Shown: piece by piece, positions 11,963 through 21,572 of the stretch
Position numbering within the stretch: the stretch's first letter is position 1
Layout: each line of letters begins with the position of its first letter
DNA from: Isoptericola sp. BMS4
GTDB taxonomy: Bacteria; Actinomycetota; Actinomycetes; Actinomycetales; Cellulomonadaceae
DNA: 64,000 nt
NCBI RefSeq assembly: GCF_011634835.1
Contig: NZ_SIRP01000001.1
Span: 2,271,579-2,335,578 of the forward strand
Reading direction: 5' to 3'
Notes under the pieces: generated by a model
Told to the model about the DNA's origin: nothing
Seen by the model: only the letters and a program-made list of their open reading frames with translations
The model's database searches: none
Translations under genes and position numbers: made by a program

Positions 11963-13651
11963 ATGACCGACCCTGTTCGCCCGGAGCACAGCCCGGACTT
12001 CCGCCCGGGGAACCGCGCGGAACCGGAGACGCCGCACGCGGCGCCGAGCCACGACGCCCAGCTCGCCCTCCTCGCCGCCAAGAACGAGCGGCTCGCCGAG
12101 GCCCTGCGGGCCGCCCGCGACCAGATCGTCGAGCTCAAGCGGCAGATCGACGACCTCGCCAAGCCGCCCGGCACCTACGCGACGTTCCTGGCAGCGCACG
12201 ACGACGGCACGGTGGACATCTCGTCGGCCGGCCGCAAGATGCACGTGCAGGCCAGCCCGAGCCTGGACGTGGCGGGGCTGCGCCCTGGCCAGGAGGTCCG
12301 GCTCAACGAGGCCATGACGGTCGTGTCGGCCGGCGGCTTCGAGCAGGTGGGTGAGCTCGTCACCGTCAAGGAGGTCATCGACGACGACCGCGTGCTGGTG
12401 GTGGGCCGGGCCGACGAGGAGCGCGTGGTGCGCCTCGCGGGGTCCGTCCCGGGCGACTCGCTGCGGGCGGGGGACGCGCTGACGGTGGACGTGCGCAGCG
12501 GCTTCGTCTTCGAGGTGGTGCCGAAGTCGGAGGTCGAGGAGCTCGTCCTCGAGGAGGTCCCCGACATCGCGTACGAGGACATCGGTGGCCTGGGGCCGCA
12601 GATCGAGCAGATCCGCGACGCGGTCGAGCTGCCGTTCAGCCACCCCGACCTGTTCCGCGAGCACGGCCTGCGCCCGCCCAAGGGCGTGCTGCTGTACGGC
12701 CCGCCCGGGTGCGGCAAGACGCTCATCGCCAAGGCGGTGGCCAGCTCCCTGGCGGCGATGGTGGCGAAGGCCCGCGGCGGCGACCCGAACGCGAAGAGCT
12801 TCTTCCTCAACGTCAAGGGCCCGGAGCTGCTGAACAAGTACGTCGGCGAGACCGAGCGGCACATCCGGCTGATCTTCTCCCGGGCGCGGGAGAAGGCGTC
12901 GCAGGGGATGCCGGTGGTGGTGTTCTTCGACGAGATGGAGTCCCTGTTCCGCACCCGCGGCACGGGCCTGTCGTCCGACGTCGAGACGACGATCGTGCCC
13001 CAGCTCCTCGCCGAGATCGACGGTGTCGAGCGGCTCGACAACGTCATCGTCATCGGGGCCTCGAACCGCGAGGACATGATCGACCCGGCGATCCTGCGCC
13101 CGGGCCGCCTGGACGTGAAGATCAAGATCGAGCGGCCCGACGCCGAGGGCGCGAAGGAGATCTTCGGCAAGTACCTGACGCCGGACCTGCCGATCCACCC
13201 GGACGACGTCGCCGAGCACGGCGCCGACCCAGCCGCGGCCGTGGACGCCATGATCCGCAGCGTGGTCGAGCGCATGTACGCCGAGGACGAGGAGAACCAG
13301 TTCCTGGAGGTCACCTACGCCTCCGGGGACAAGGAGGTCCTGTACTTCAAGGACTTCAACTCCGGCGCGATGATCGAGAACGTCGTCGACCGGGCGAAGA
13401 AGTCGGCGATCAAGGACTACCTGTCCACCGGCCAGCGCGGCATCCGCGTCGAGCACCTGCTGAGCGCGTGCGTCGACGAGTTCAAGGAGAACGAGGACCT
13501 GCCCAACACGACCAACCCGGACGACTGGGCGCGCATCAGCGGCAAGAAGGGCGAGCGCATCGTCTTCATCCGCACGATCGTGCAGAAGAAGGACGGCGAC
13601 GGCACGCCGCGCACCATCGACACGGTCACCAGCACGGGCCAGTACCTGTAG
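11963..13651 (+). CDS. mpa: Mycobacterial-type proteasomal ATPase Mpa/ARC
   Basis: A 562-residue hexameric AAA+ unfoldase that captures pupylated proteins and feeds them into the 20S core. An N-terminal coiled coil (about 31-66) binds Pup. Two OB-type beta domains span about 70-190. The AAA module follows: Walker A GPPGCGKT (246-253), Walker [11 protein letters not shown] (318-327), and sensor/arginine-finger regions around [19 protein letters not shown]. The extreme C-terminus is GQYL, the penultimate-Tyr tail that docks into the core's alpha ring. Length and order match the family; this is a clear orthologue. ATG 11963 has a good Shine-Dalgarno sequence. Confidence 0.98.
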   Translation: MTDPVRPEHSPDFRPGNRAEPETPHAAPSHDAQLALLAAKNERLAEALRAARDQIVELKRQIDDLAKPPGTYATFLAAHDDGTVDISSAGRKMHVQASPSLDVAGLRPGQEVRLNEAMTVVSAGGFEQVGELVTVKEVIDDDRVLVVGRADEERVVRLAGSVPGDSLRAGDALTVDVRSGFVFEVVPKSEVEELVLEEVPDIAYEDIGGLGPQIEQIRDAVELPFSHPDLFREHGLRPPKGVLLYGPPGCGKTLIAKAVASSLAAMVAKARGGDPNAKSFFLNVKGPELLNKYVGETERHIRLIFSRAREKASQGMPVVVFFDEMESLFRTRGTGLSSDVETTIVPQLLAEIDGVERLDNVIVIGASNREDMIDPAILRPGRLDVKIKIERPDAEGAKEIFGKYLTPDLPIHPDDVAEHGADPAAAVDAMIRSVVERMYAEDEENQFLEVTYASGDKEVLYFKDFNSGAMIENVVDRAKKSAIKDYLSTGQRGIRVEHLLSACVDEFKENEDLPNTTNPDDWARISGKKGERIVFIRTIVQKKDGDGTPRTIDTVTSTGQYL

Positions 13652-13739
13652 CGGCCCTCGAGCCGTCCCTGTCGCACCCGCCTCCCGGCCCGGGTGCCCG
13701 ACCACCGGGCACCCGGGCCGACCTGCGTCCCGATGACCC

Positions 13740-13745
13740 TAGGCT
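13740..13745 (+). promoter_or_regulatory. -10 hexamer TAGGCT of dop (leaderless type)
   Basis: TAGGCT, 6-nt spacer, GTG 13752. Confidence 0.6.
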
Positions 13746-13751
13746 GGGCCC

Positions 13752-15503
13752 GTGAGCGTACGTCGCGTGATGGGAATCGAGACCGAGTACGGCGTGCTGT
13801 CCCCGGGACGCCCGCTGGCCAACCCCATGCTGATGAGCTCGCAGGTGGTGATGACCTACCGGGCGCTGGCGCCGCGGCCGGGCACCCGGCCCCCGGCGCG
13901 CTGGGACTACGACGACGAGGACCCGCTGCAGGACGCACGCGGCTTCCACCTGCAGCGCGCGTCGGCGCACCCCTCGCTGCTGACCGACGACCCGAGCCGG
14001 CCGGCGCCCGCGGGCCCGTCCGCCGACGTGCCGCCCGCCCATGACGGTGCCGGGGTGCCGGGCGGCACCCCGGCGTCCGCGCGGGTGTCGGCGGCGTCGG
14101 GGCCCCGCGAGCGGGGGCGTCGGTCCGAGGCCCGGGCGCAGGAGCCGCAGGAGGTCGAGCGGCCCGCCGCGGAGGAGTACGACGACCCGAGCGCCGCCAA
14201 CTGCATCCTCACCAACGGCGCCCGCCTGTACGTCGACCACGCCCACCCCGAGTACTCCTCGCCGGAGGTCACGGGTCCTCGTGACGGCGTCCTGTGGGAC
14301 GTGGCGGGCGAGCGGGTCATGCTCGCGGCCGTGCGCTCCCTCGCGCAGGTGCCCGGCGGCGAGATCGTGCTCTACAAGAACAACGTCGACGGCAAGGGCG
14401 CGAGCTACGGCACGCACGAGAACTACCTGGTAGACCGCCGGCTGGCGTTCTCGACGCTGGTGGAGATGCTCACGCCGTTCCTCGTGACGCGGCAGGTCTT
14501 CGCCGGCTCGGGCCGCGTGGGCCTCGGCCCGACCGGGGCGGACCCGGGCTTCCAGATCTCCCAGCGCGCGGACTACATCGAGGCGGAGGTCGGGCTGGAG
14601 ACCACGCTGCGGCGCCCGATCGTCAACACCCGCGACGAGCCGCACGCCGACCGGACCCGGTGGCGCCGCCTGCACCTCATCCTCGGCGACGCCAACCTCT
14701 TCGAGGTCGCCACCTACCTCAAGCTCGGCACGACGTCGCTCGTGCTGTGGGTCGCCGAGCACCTCGACGAGATCGCGGAGGCGGGCGTGCCCGCACGCGC
14801 CGAGCTGGCGGCGCTGCGCCTGGCCGACCCCGTGGGCGACGTGCAGCGGGTCTCCCGGGACCTCGACCTGGGACGCAGCCTGGAGCTCGCCGACGGCCGG
14901 CGCCTGACCGCGCTCGAGATCCAGCAGGCCTACCGGGACGTCGTCGTGCGGTCGGTGGCGGCGATGGGCGGCGCGGAGGCGTCCGCCGACGCGGAGACGG
15001 CCGACGTCCTCGCCCGCTGGGGCTCGGTGCTGGACCGGCTGGCGACGGACCCGGCCTCCTGCGTCCGCGAGGTCGAGTGGGTGGCCAAGCGCCGCCTGCT
15101 GGAGCGCATGCGCAGCCGCGACTCGCTGGAGTGGGACCACCCGCGCCTGCACGCCCTGGACCTGCAGTGGACCGACGTGCGCCCCGAGCGGGGCGTGTAC
15201 CACCGCCTCGTCGCGTCCGGCGCGGTGGAGCGGCTCGTGGACGAGACGTCGGTCGCCGACGCCGTGCACCACCCGCCGGCCGACACGCGCGCCTGGTTCC
15301 GCGGCGAGGTGATGGAGCGCTACGCGGACGAGGTGTCGGCGGCGAGCTGGGACTCCGTGATCTTCGACGTGCCGGGCGCCGCCGCGCTGCAGCGCGTGCC
15401 GATGCTCGACCCGGAGCGCGGCACCCGCCGGCACATCGGCGCCCTCCTGGACGCCAGCCCCGACGCGGCGGCCCTGCTGAAGGCGCTCCGCGGCGAGGAG
15501 TGA
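13752..15503 (+). CDS. dop: Depupylase / Pup deamidase Dop with enlarged Dop loop
   Basis: A 583-residue enzyme of the carboxylate-amine ligase fold. It deamidates the C-terminal Gln of Pup to Glu and also removes Pup from targets. MGIETEYG (7-14) contains the catalytic/metal Glu, and LANPMLMSSQVV and ILTNGARLYVDHAHPEYSSPE are Dop-type rather than PafA-type. KNNVDGKGASYGTHENY and NTRDEPHAD bind ATP-Mg. Between RGFHLQRA (63-70) and AANCILTNG (148-156) there is a Pro/Ala/Arg/Glu-rich insert of about 76 residues where, as I recall it, the M. tuberculosis protein has about a dozen. This sits at the edge of the Dop loop. GTG 13752 has a leaderless layout. Confidence 0.96.
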   Translation: MSVRRVMGIETEYGVLSPGRPLANPMLMSSQVVMTYRALAPRPGTRPPARWDYDDEDPLQDARGFHLQRASAHPSLLTDDPSRPAPAGPSADVPPAHDGAGVPGGTPASARVSAASGPRERGRRSEARAQEPQEVERPAAEEYDDPSAANCILTNGARLYVDHAHPEYSSPEVTGPRDGVLWDVAGERVMLAAVRSLAQVPGGEIVLYKNNVDGKGASYGTHENYLVDRRLAFSTLVEMLTPFLVTRQVFAGSGRVGLGPTGADPGFQISQRADYIEAEVGLETTLRRPIVNTRDEPHADRTRWRRLHLILGDANLFEVATYLKLGTTSLVLWVAEHLDEIAEAGVPARAELAALRLADPVGDVQRVSRDLDLGRSLELADGRRLTALEIQQAYRDVVVRSVAAMGGAEASADAETADVLARWGSVLDRLATDPASCVREVEWVAKRRLLERMRSRDSLEWDHPRLHALDLQWTDVRPERGVYHRLVASGAVERLVDETSVADAVHHPPADTRAWFRGEVMERYADEVSAASWDSVIFDVPGAAALQRVPMLDPERGTRRHIGALLDASPDAAALLKALRGEE

Positions 15504-15515
15504 CGATCCGGCAGG

Positions 15516-15537
15516 GGGGACGGGCCGACGCGTCCCC
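15516..15537 (+). terminator. Hairpin after dop
   Basis: The arms GGGGACG (15516-15522) and CGTCCCC (15531-15537) surround an 8-nt loop 13 nt after the dop stop, without a T-run. It may end or attenuate the dop transcript before the orphan gene and pup. Confidence 0.35.
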
Positions 15538-15583
15538 GTGAGACTGCCGGGCGCGCTGCGCCACCGCGTGGTGGATTGCGCCC

Positions 15584-16075
15584 ATGAGAACGTCGCCGGC
15601 GATGACGCTCGCCCTGGGAGCCCTGCTCGTCGGTGGCGCACCCGGGGTCCCCGCTTGCCAGTGGGGTCGCCCGGACGACGTCGGCGTCCAGGTCGGCAGT
15701 GTCCCGGCCGGCGAGTGGGCGCGTGGGCTACCGGGACTCACGGACGCGGTTCGTGGCTCCGACATGCTGACGGAGGAGAGCCTCCGGGCGATGGAGGACG
15801 CGTCCAGGCTCGTGGAGTCCGGCGAGGATGTCGACGACGACCGGGCGTGCGAGATCTTCTCGATGCTGCTCGTGGCCGCCGGGCAGCCCGAGGGCAGCGG
15901 ATGGACGCTCCGCTACGTCCCGGACCTCGAGGATCCCGCTGCTGTCATGGCGCAGGCCTGCATCGGTGGGCGCTACCACACGGTGCTCCTGGCGGCCGAC
16001 GACATCGGCCCCGGGCAGGACGCCGAGGTCGAGGGGCGTGTGCAGCTCGCGCTGCACGCGCTGATCGACGGCTGA
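15584..16075 (+). CDS. Putative exported protein of unknown function inside the Pup locus
   Basis: A 163-residue ORF between dop and pup that I do not recognise. The N-terminus looks like a signal peptide: basic start (MRTS), hydrophobic core (MTLALGALLVGGAPGV), then PAC, so either signal peptidase I cleavage or a poor lipobox is possible (Pro at -2 is unfavourable). The mature part is acidic with three further Cys, a DDDRACEIFSMLLVAAG helix and an AALHALIDG-like end. Coding use includes AGA, AGG, CTA, GGA, GAT and GCT, which are rarer in the neighbours, so it may be foreign. There is no Shine-Dalgarno sequence. Not part of the known Pup system; whether it is expressed is open. Confidence 0.55.
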   Translation: MRTSPAMTLALGALLVGGAPGVPACQWGRPDDVGVQVGSVPAGEWARGLPGLTDAVRGSDMLTEESLRAMEDASRLVESGEDVDDDRACEIFSMLLVAAGQPEGSGWTLRYVPDLEDPAAVMAQACIGGRYHTVLLAADDIGPGQDAEVEGRVQLALHALIDG

Positions 16076-16200
16076 TCGGTAGGCCTGACGCCGTCGTCCA
16101 GGTTCAGCCGTGGGCGCAACCGGGCGGCCGCGAGCCGCTGACCGGCCGCGACACGCGCCCGCAGGAACGGACACCGGCGCGCGGTGTCGGCAGCAGCGCA

Positions 16201-16206
16201 TAGGCT
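16201..16206 (+). promoter_or_regulatory. -10 hexamer TAGGCT of pup
   Basis: TAGGCT places +1 near 16213, giving pup a leader of about 47 nt with its own strong Shine-Dalgarno, unlike the leaderless neighbours. Confidence 0.5.
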
Positions 16207-16221
16207 GGTCGTTGCGGGGTT

Positions 16222-16244
16222 CTCACCGAGAGCCCGCAGGTGAG
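16222..16244 (+). promoter_or_regulatory. Small hairpin in the pup 5' leader
   Basis: CTCACC (16222-16227) can pair with GGTGAG (16239-16244), leaving an 11-nt loop. The stem ends just before the AAGGAGG Shine-Dalgarno sequence, so it could modulate pup translation. Six base pairs only. Confidence 0.3.
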
Positions 16245-16259
16245 CGAAGGAGGCGGACC

Positions 16260-16457
16260 ATGGCCGGTCAGGAACGGATCACCCCTCAGCACGAGGACCG
16301 CACGCCCGACGACGACGCGGACGCCCCGCCGCCGGCGGCCCCCGCCACGAGCGAGCGTGACGCCGAGGTGGACTCCCTGCTGGAGGAGATCGACGAGGTG
16401 CTCGAGACGAACGCCGAGTCCTTCGTGCGGGGCTTCGTCCAGAAGGGCGGTCAGTGA
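16260..16457 (+). CDS. pup: Prokaryotic ubiquitin-like protein Pup
   Basis: A 65-residue, largely disordered, acidic tag protein. The C-terminal half carries the Mpa-binding region (VDSLLEEIDEVLETNAESFV), and the end is GFVQKGGQ. The last residue is Gln, so Dop must deamidate it to Glu before PafA can ligate it to lysines. The N-terminal half is rich in Asp, Pro and Ala. ATG 16260 has AAGGAGG 6-7 nt upstream, one of the best Shine-Dalgarno sequences in the window. prcB starts 6 nt after the stop, so pup, prcB and prcA form one operon. Confidence 0.98.
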   Translation: MAGQERITPQHEDRTPDDDADAPPPAAPATSERDAEVDSLLEEIDEVLETNAESFVRGFVQKGGQ

Positions 16458-16463
16458 GGCTCC

Positions 16464-17372
16464 ATGACGCACCCTGCTGACACCTCGGGACGGCTCCCGG
16501 ACGCGTTCCTGCGTCCGGGGTCGTCGTCGTTCGTGGACTTCCTGGCGGACCACGCGCCGGACCTGCTCCCCGGGCACCGCGGCACGCCCGCGGGCGCCGG
16601 GGGAGAGGGCCTCGCGCCGCACGCGACGACCATCGTGGCGCTGACCTTCGGCACCGACGACGGCGGCCGCGGCGTGATCATGGCGGGCGACCGGCGGGCG
16701 ACCGCCGGCAACCTCATCGCCAGCCGGGAGATGGAGAAGGTCTTCGCGGCCGACGCGTACTCGGTGGTCGGCATCGCCGGCTCGGCGGGCGTGGCGGTCG
16801 AGCTGGTCCGGCTCTTCCAGCTCGAGCTGGAGCACTACGAGAAGATCGAGGGCTCGCTGCTGTCCCTGGACGGCAAGGCGAACCGCCTGTCGACGATGAT
16901 CCGCGGCAACCTGCCCCTGGCCCTGCAGGGCCTCGCGGTCGTGCCGCTGTTCGCGGGCTACGACCTGGACCGGGGCTACGGGCGCCTGTTCAGCTACGAC
17001 GTCACCGGCGGCCGGTACGAGGAGCACGACCACCACACGGTGGGATCGGGCTCGGTGTTCGCCCGCGGCGCCCTGAAGAAGCTGTGGCGCCCCGGGCTCG
17101 ACGCGGACGGGGCGGTCGGCGTGGCCGTCGAGGCCCTGTACGACGCGGCGGACGACGACAGCGCGACCGGGGGCCCGGACACCGTCCGACAGATCTGGCC
17201 GGTCGTGACCGTGGTGACGGCCGACGGCGTGCGCCGCGTGGCCGACGACGAGCTGGCGGCGACGGTCGAGCGGATCGTCGCCGAGCGGGGGGCGGCGCAC
17301 CGCGCCGCCCACGGTGACCGCCCCGCGGGCGGGACCCGGCCGGAGGGGACCCAGGGAGGTGCGCGCGCATGA
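16464..17372 (+). CDS. prcB: 20S proteasome beta subunit PrcB
   Basis: A 302-residue precursor of the catalytic beta subunit. A propeptide of about 54 residues ends at APHA, after which TTIVALTF begins; Thr55 is the expected N-terminal nucleophile after autocleavage. MAGDRRAT supplies the conserved Asp-Arg, the Lys lies in REMEKVF, and GSAG/GSGS motifs complete the Ntn-hydrolase site. The C-terminal about 25 residues are Gly/Ala/Arg-rich and extend beyond the usual fold. ATG 16464 follows pup by 6 nt. Its stop overlaps the prcA start by 4 nt (ATGA), so production of the two subunits is coupled. Confidence 0.98.
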   Translation: MTHPADTSGRLPDAFLRPGSSSFVDFLADHAPDLLPGHRGTPAGAGGEGLAPHATTIVALTFGTDDGGRGVIMAGDRRATAGNLIASREMEKVFAADAYSVVGIAGSAGVAVELVRLFQLELEHYEKIEGSLLSLDGKANRLSTMIRGNLPLALQGLAVVPLFAGYDLDRGYGRLFSYDVTGGRYEEHDHHTVGSGSVFARGALKKLWRPGLDADGAVGVAVEALYDAADDDSATGGPDTVRQIWPVVTVVTADGVRRVADDELAATVERIVAERGAAHRAAHGDRPAGGTRPEGTQGGARA

Positions 17373-18091
17373 CCATGCCGTTCTACGTCTCGCCCGAGCA
17401 GCTGATGAAGGACCGGGCGGACTTCGCGCGCAAGGGCATCGCCCGCGGCCGCTCCGTCGTCGTCCTCGGCTACGACGGCGGGATCGCCTTCGCCACGGAG
17501 AACCCGTCGCGCGCCCTGCACAAGATCTCGGAGATCTACGACCGCATCGCCTTCGCGGCCGTCGGCAAGTACAACGAGTTCGAGAACCTGCGTGTCGCGG
17601 GCGTGCGCTACGCCGACCTGCGCGGCTACTCCTACGACCGCACGGACGTCACCGCCCGGGGCCTCGCCAACGCGTACGCGCAGACCCTCGGCACGGTGTT
17701 CACCACGGAGTCCAAGCCGCTCGAGGTGGAGCTGGTCGTGGCCGAGGTCGGCGCGACGCCCGGCGAGGACCAGGTGTACCGGCTCTCGTACGACGGCTCC
17801 GTCGCGGACGAGCACGGCCACGTCGTCATGGGCGGGCAGGCGGAGCAGCTCGGCGCCCGGGTCACGGAGGCCTGGCACGAGGGCATGTCGCTGTCCGAGG
17901 TGCTGCGGCTGGCCGTGCGGACGCTCGGCGCCGTCGGCACGGACGGCTCGCTCGTCGACCAGGGGTCGGAGCGGGAGATCGCGCCGGCGGGCCTGGAGGT
18001 GGCCGTGCTGGAGCGCGCCCGGCCGCGCCGGGCGTTCCGCCGGCTGCACGGGGCGGCTCTCGCCGAGCTGCTCACCGAGTCCGGGGGCTGA
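17369..18091 (+). CDS. prcA: 20S proteasome alpha subunit PrcA
   Basis: A 240-residue non-catalytic subunit forming the outer gate rings of the 20S core. It opens with [29 protein letters not shown], the actinobacterial alpha N-terminus that acts as the gate. The rest of the Ntn fold is intact ([34 protein letters not shown]). No catalytic Thr is expected in alpha subunits. The start ATG overlaps the prcB stop (ATGA). The surface lysines between subunits should receive the QYL tail of Mpa (family knowledge). Confidence 0.98.
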   Translation: MTMPFYVSPEQLMKDRADFARKGIARGRSVVVLGYDGGIAFATENPSRALHKISEIYDRIAFAAVGKYNEFENLRVAGVRYADLRGYSYDRTDVTARGLANAYAQTLGTVFTTESKPLEVELVVAEVGATPGEDQVYRLSYDGSVADEHGHVVMGGQAEQLGARVTEAWHEGMSLSEVLRLAVRTLGAVGTDGSLVDQGSEREIAPAGLEVAVLERARPRRAFRRLHGAALAELLTESGG

Positions 18092-18155
18092 GCCCGGCAG
18101 CAGGGCCCGCGAACCGGTCCCGGCACCGGGGCCGGCCGAGCAGAAAGGGGATGTC

Positions 18156-19517
18156 GTGGACCGCAGGATCTTCGGTCTGGAGACCGAGTACGGCGTGACG
18201 TGCGCGGCCGACGACGGCCGCGGCCTGTCCGCGGACGAGGTCGCCCGCTACCTGTTCCGCAAGGTGGTCGCCTGGGGACGTTCCTCGAACGTCTTCCTGC
18301 GCAACGGCTCGCGGCTGTACCTGGACGTCGGGTCCCATCCGGAGTACGCGACGGCGGAGTGCGACGACATCCACCAGCTCGTCGCCTACGACCGCGGCGG
18401 GGAGCGGATCCTCGAGGGCCTCGTCGCCGACGCGCAGCAGCGCCTGGAGCACGAGGGCCTTGCCGGCAAGGTCCACCTGTTCAAGAACAACACCGACTCG
18501 GCGGGCAACTCCTACGGCTGCCACGAGAACTACCTCGTGCGCCGCCAGGGCGACTTCTCCCGCTTGTCCGAGGTGCTGGTCCCGTTCCTCATCACCCGTC
18601 AGGTGCTCACCGGCGCGGGCAAGGTGCTCGCCACGCCCCGCGGCGCCGTGTACTGCCTGTCGCAGCGCGCGGACCACATCTGGGAGGCCGTGTCCAGCGC
18701 CACCACCCGGTCGCGCCCCATCATCAACACCCGCGACGAGCCGCACGCCGACGCGGAGAGCTACCGCCGGCTGCACGTCATCGTCGGCGACTCGTCGATG
18801 GCGGAGCCGACGACGATGCTCAAGGTCGGCGCCACCGACCTGGTGCTGCGGCTCGTCGAGGCGGGCGTCCCGATGCGCGACCTCACCCTCGAGAACCCGA
18901 TCCGGGCGATCCGTGAGATCAGCCACGACTCCACCGGAAAGCACCCCGTCCAGCTCGCCAACGGGCGCACGGCCACCGCCGTGGAGATCCAGTACGAGTA
19001 CTACCAGCGCGTCCGGGAGCACACCGAGGCCCACGTCGACCAGACCCCGGTCGTCAAGCAGGTGCTCGACCTGTGGGAGCGCGGGCTGCGGGCCCTCGAG
19101 ACCGGGGACCTGACCCTCGTCGAGCGGGAGCTCGACTGGGTCATCAAGCTGCGCCTCGTCGAGCGCTACCAGGCCAAGCACGGCCTCAGCCTCGACGACC
19201 CGCGCATCGCCCGCCTCGACCTCGCCTACCACGACATCTCCCGCACGGAGGGGCTGTACAACCTGCTCGCCGCGCGCGGCATGGTCGACCGGGTGGTGAC
19301 CGACCTCGAGGTCTTCGAGTCGACCGCGGTGCCGCCGCCCACGACGCGCGCCAAGCTCCGGGGCGACTTCGTCCGCGCCGCGCAGGAGGCCCGCCGCGAC
19401 TACACCGTCGACTGGGTGCACCTGAAGCTGAACGACCAGGCGCAGCGCACCGTGCTGTGCAAGGACCCGTTCCGCAGCGTCGACGAGCGCGTCGAGCGGC
19501 TGATCGAGTCGATGTAG
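18156..19517 (+). CDS. pafA: Pup--protein ligase PafA
   Basis: A 453-residue ATP-dependent ligase that joins the C-terminal Glu of Pup to lysines of target proteins. [12 protein letters not shown] (5-16) holds the catalytic metal Glu9. [30 protein letters not shown] replaces the Dop-type loop, which is absent, confirming PafA rather than Dop. [17 protein letters not shown] and [17 protein letters not shown] are the ATP/Mg motifs. The end [11 protein letters not shown] is typical. GTG 18156 follows AGAAAGGGG; an out-of-frame ATG at 18151 is a decoy. It lies 64 nt after prcA, so probably in the same transcript. The repeat island follows at once. Confidence 0.98.
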   Translation: MDRRIFGLETEYGVTCAADDGRGLSADEVARYLFRKVVAWGRSSNVFLRNGSRLYLDVGSHPEYATAECDDIHQLVAYDRGGERILEGLVADAQQRLEHEGLAGKVHLFKNNTDSAGNSYGCHENYLVRRQGDFSRLSEVLVPFLITRQVLTGAGKVLATPRGAVYCLSQRADHIWEAVSSATTRSRPIINTRDEPHADAESYRRLHVIVGDSSMAEPTTMLKVGATDLVLRLVEAGVPMRDLTLENPIRAIREISHDSTGKHPVQLANGRTATAVEIQYEYYQRVREHTEAHVDQTPVVKQVLDLWERGLRALETGDLTLVERELDWVIKLRLVERYQAKHGLSLDDPRIARLDLAYHDISRTEGLYNLLAARGMVDRVVTDLEVFESTAVPPPTTRAKLRGDFVRAAQEARRDYTVDWVHLKLNDQAQRTVLCKDPFRSVDERVERLIESM

Positions 19518-19526
19518 GTAGGTGGG

Positions 19527-19630
19527 GAGCGGGGCCGGGAGGTTCTTCCGCGCAGGCGCGTTCACGGGCGCTGGGCGCCCTCTACTTCGGGAGGGATACG
19601 CCCGCGCGGAAGAACCTTCCGGCCCCGCTC
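19527..19630. repeat. 27-nt inverted repeat, possible pafA terminator
   Basis: Arm 19527-19553 and arm 19604-19630 are reverse complements with one mismatch in 27, separated by 50 nt. In RNA this gives a very stable stem 9 nt after the pafA stop, without a T-run. The 50-nt loop holds most of the first direct-repeat copy. Confidence 0.8.
19568..19615. repeat. Direct repeat unit, copy 1 (48 nt)
   Basis: Shares about 41 of 48 positions with 19649-19695. The unit begins with GCG-TGGGCGCCCTC, has a CTTCGGGA centre and ends CGCGC-GAAGAAC. The pair looks like dispersed intergenic repeats of the REP type, but I do not know a named family. Confidence 0.75.
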
Positions 19631-19648
19631 GGTGGGTCGCTGGCGCGT

Positions 19649-19695
19649 GCGTTGGGCGCCCTCCGCTTCGGGAAAGATACGTCCGCGCGAAGAAC
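19649..19695. repeat. Direct repeat unit, copy 2 (47 nt)
   Basis: Second, slightly diverged copy of the 19568-19615 unit, with one deletion and about six substitutions. It lacks the matching arm of the inverted repeat. Confidence 0.75.
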
Positions 19696-19730
19696 ACGAC
19701 ACCGCGCGACATCGGCCGGTCACGGTGGGA

Positions 19731-19787
<57 letters not shown>

Positions 19788-19818
19788 CGCGAGTGATGGG
19801 GCGTGGCAGACTGTCGCG

Positions 19819-20805
19819 GTGCGTCGCCGTCCCTCGCCCCTCCTGGCCGTTCTCGTCGGCGGGACTCTCGTGCTCGGCGGCTGCGGCTCCTCGGCGCTGG
19901 GCGACCTGAGCGCCGCCTCGGAGACGCCGTCGCAGGCGCCGGTCCAGGTGATCGGCACGGTCGGTGAGCCGCCCGTGCTCGACTACGCCCAGCCGTACGA
20001 CGTGGCCCAGCCGGGCGCGCGCACGATCTGGCCGGGGGCGGGAGAGCCCGTCACGGACGGCGAGCCCGTGCTGCTCAACATGTACGCCGAGGACGGCCGG
20101 GACGGCAGCGTGATCTCCAGCACGTTCATCGACGCCCCGGCCTGGTACACGATGTCCCCCGAGTCGCTCGGGGGCAACCTCTACGAGACGCTGCGGGGTC
20201 AGCGGGTGGGCGCCCGCCTGCTGCTCGTGGAGGAGGACCAGGGGGTGCCGGTCATCCTGGTCATCGACGTCCTGCCCACGCGGGCCTCCGGCACGGCCCG
20301 GAAGCCGGCGGAGGGCCTGCCCACGGTGGTGCGCGCGGACGACGGGACGCCGTCGGTCCGGGTGCCGGGCGACGCGAAGCCGCCCGAGGAGCTGGTCGTG
20401 CAGCCGCTCCTGCGCGGCAGCGGGCCGCAGGTGCAGGTCGGCCAGGTGGTGACGATCCGCTTCACGGCGGTGCGGTGGGCCGACGGCGACGTGTTCGACT
20501 CCACGTGGACGCCCGGGACCCGGCCCCAGTCCGCCACCGTCGGCATCGGCCAGCTCGTCGACGGCCTCGACCAGGGGCTGGTGGAGCAGACGGTCGGCTC
20601 GCAGGTGATGCTCGTGGTGCCTCCCGCGCTGGGCTACGGTGGCACCAGCAGCCTGCTCGCCGACCAGACCCTCGTCTACGTGGTCGACATCCTCGACGCG
20701 CACTACCAGGTGACCGAGGAGGACGCCGTCTCCGGTTCCACGGAGCCGGGCGACGACGGCGGCGAGCGACCGTCCGGAGCCACCGAGGAGCAGAACCCCA
20801 GATGA
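19819..20805 (+). CDS. Lipoprotein FKBP-type peptidyl-prolyl isomerase
   Basis: A 328-residue exported foldase. The signal peptide ([18 protein letters not shown]) ends in the lipobox LGGC, so Cys22 should be lipidated and the protein anchored on the outer membrane face. Two FKBP-like halves are seen: a degenerate one (about 80-170), and a full one (about 200-300) with [38 protein letters not shown] and VVPPALGYG. The tail is acidic. GTG 19819 gives the clean signal peptide; no Shine-Dalgarno sequence is visible and the hexamer repeat lies just upstream. The stop overlaps hisF by 4 nt (ATGA). Confidence 0.9.
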   Translation: MRRRPSPLLAVLVGGTLVLGGCGSSALGDLSAASETPSQAPVQVIGTVGEPPVLDYAQPYDVAQPGARTIWPGAGEPVTDGEPVLLNMYAEDGRDGSVISSTFIDAPAWYTMSPESLGGNLYETLRGQRVGARLLLVEEDQGVPVILVIDVLPTRASGTARKPAEGLPTVVRADDGTPSVRVPGDAKPPEELVVQPLLRGSGPQVQVGQVVTIRFTAVRWADGDVFDSTWTPGTRPQSATVGIGQLVDGLDQGLVEQTVGSQVMLVVPPALGYGGTSSLLADQTLVYVVDILDAHYQVTEEDAVSGSTEPGDDGGERPSGATEEQNPR

Positions 20806-21572
20806 CCGTGTCCGTCCGTGTGATCCCGTGCCTCGACGTCGACGCCGGACGAGTCGTCAAGGGGGTCAACTTCACCAACCTGCGCGACGCCGGTGACCCG
20901 GTCGAGCTCGCCGCCCGGTACGACGCCGAGGGCGCCGACGAGGTGACGTTCCTCGACGTCTCCGCCTCGTCCGGCGGGCGCGAGACCATGGTCGACGTCG
21001 TGCGGCGCACCGCCGAGCAGGTCTTCGTCCCCCTGACCGTCGGCGGGGGAGTGCGGTCCACCGACGACGTCGACCGCCTGCTGCGCGCCGGTGCGGACAA
21101 GGTCGGGGTGAACACCGCCGCGATCGCCCGCCCCGAGCTCGTCGAGGAGATCGCCGCGCGGTTCGGCCGCCAGGTGCTCACCCTGTCCGTCGATGCCCGC
21201 CGCGTCACGGACGGGACGACGACGCCGTCGGGCTACGAGGTCACCACCCACGGCGGGCGGCGCGGCACCGGCATCGACGCCGTCGAGTGGGCGGAGCGCG
21301 TGGCCCGCCTGGGCGCGGGCGAGATCCTGCTGAACTCGATGGACGCCGACGGCACCACCTCCGGGTTCGACCTGGAGATGCTGACCGCCGTCCGCGAGCG
21401 CGTCGACGTCCCCCTCGTGGCGTCCGGCGGCGCGGGCACGCCCGCCGACTTCGTGGCCGCGGCCCGCGCCGGCGCCGACGCCGTGCTCGCCGCGAGCGTG
21501 TTCCACTTCGGCACCCTGTCGGTCCACGAGGTCAAGGACGCCATGCGCGCCGCCGGCCTCGAGGTCCGGTGA
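20802..21572 (+). CDS. hisF: Imidazole glycerol phosphate synthase cyclase subunit HisF
   Basis: A 256-residue TIM barrel that takes ammonia from HisH and converts PRFAR to IGP and AICAR in histidine synthesis. Catalytic Asp12 ([15 protein letters not shown]) and Asp131 (LSVDARR) are present, with phosphate-binding loops GGGVRS and SGGAG. Length is standard. ATG 20802 overlaps the FKBP stop. The stop overlaps the next start (GTGA), coupling it to an ABC exporter rather than to another his gene, which is unusual. The hisH, hisA and other his genes are not in this window. Confidence 0.97.
   Translation: MTVSVRVIPCLDVDAGRVVKGVNFTNLRDAGDPVELAARYDAEGADEVTFLDVSASSGGRETMVDVVRRTAEQVFVPLTVGGGVRSTDDVDRLLRAGADKVGVNTAAIARPELVEEIAARFGRQVLTLSVDARRVTDGTTTPSGYEVTTHGGRRGTGIDAVEWAERVARLGAGEILLNSMDADGTTSGFDLEMLTAVRERVDVPLVASGGAGTPADFVAAARAGADAVLAASVFHFGTLSVHEVKDAMRAAGLEVR

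Noticed and set aside
15728..16201. Minus-strand frame opposite the orphan exported protein gene
   Set aside because: Rich in Arg and Pro at its start, no ribosome site, and less gene-like than the plus-strand frame, although both lack firm support.
18151..18155. ATG 18151 as the pafA start
   Set aside because: It is out of frame with the IFGLETEYG sequence; GTG 18156 is in frame and behind a Shine-Dalgarno.
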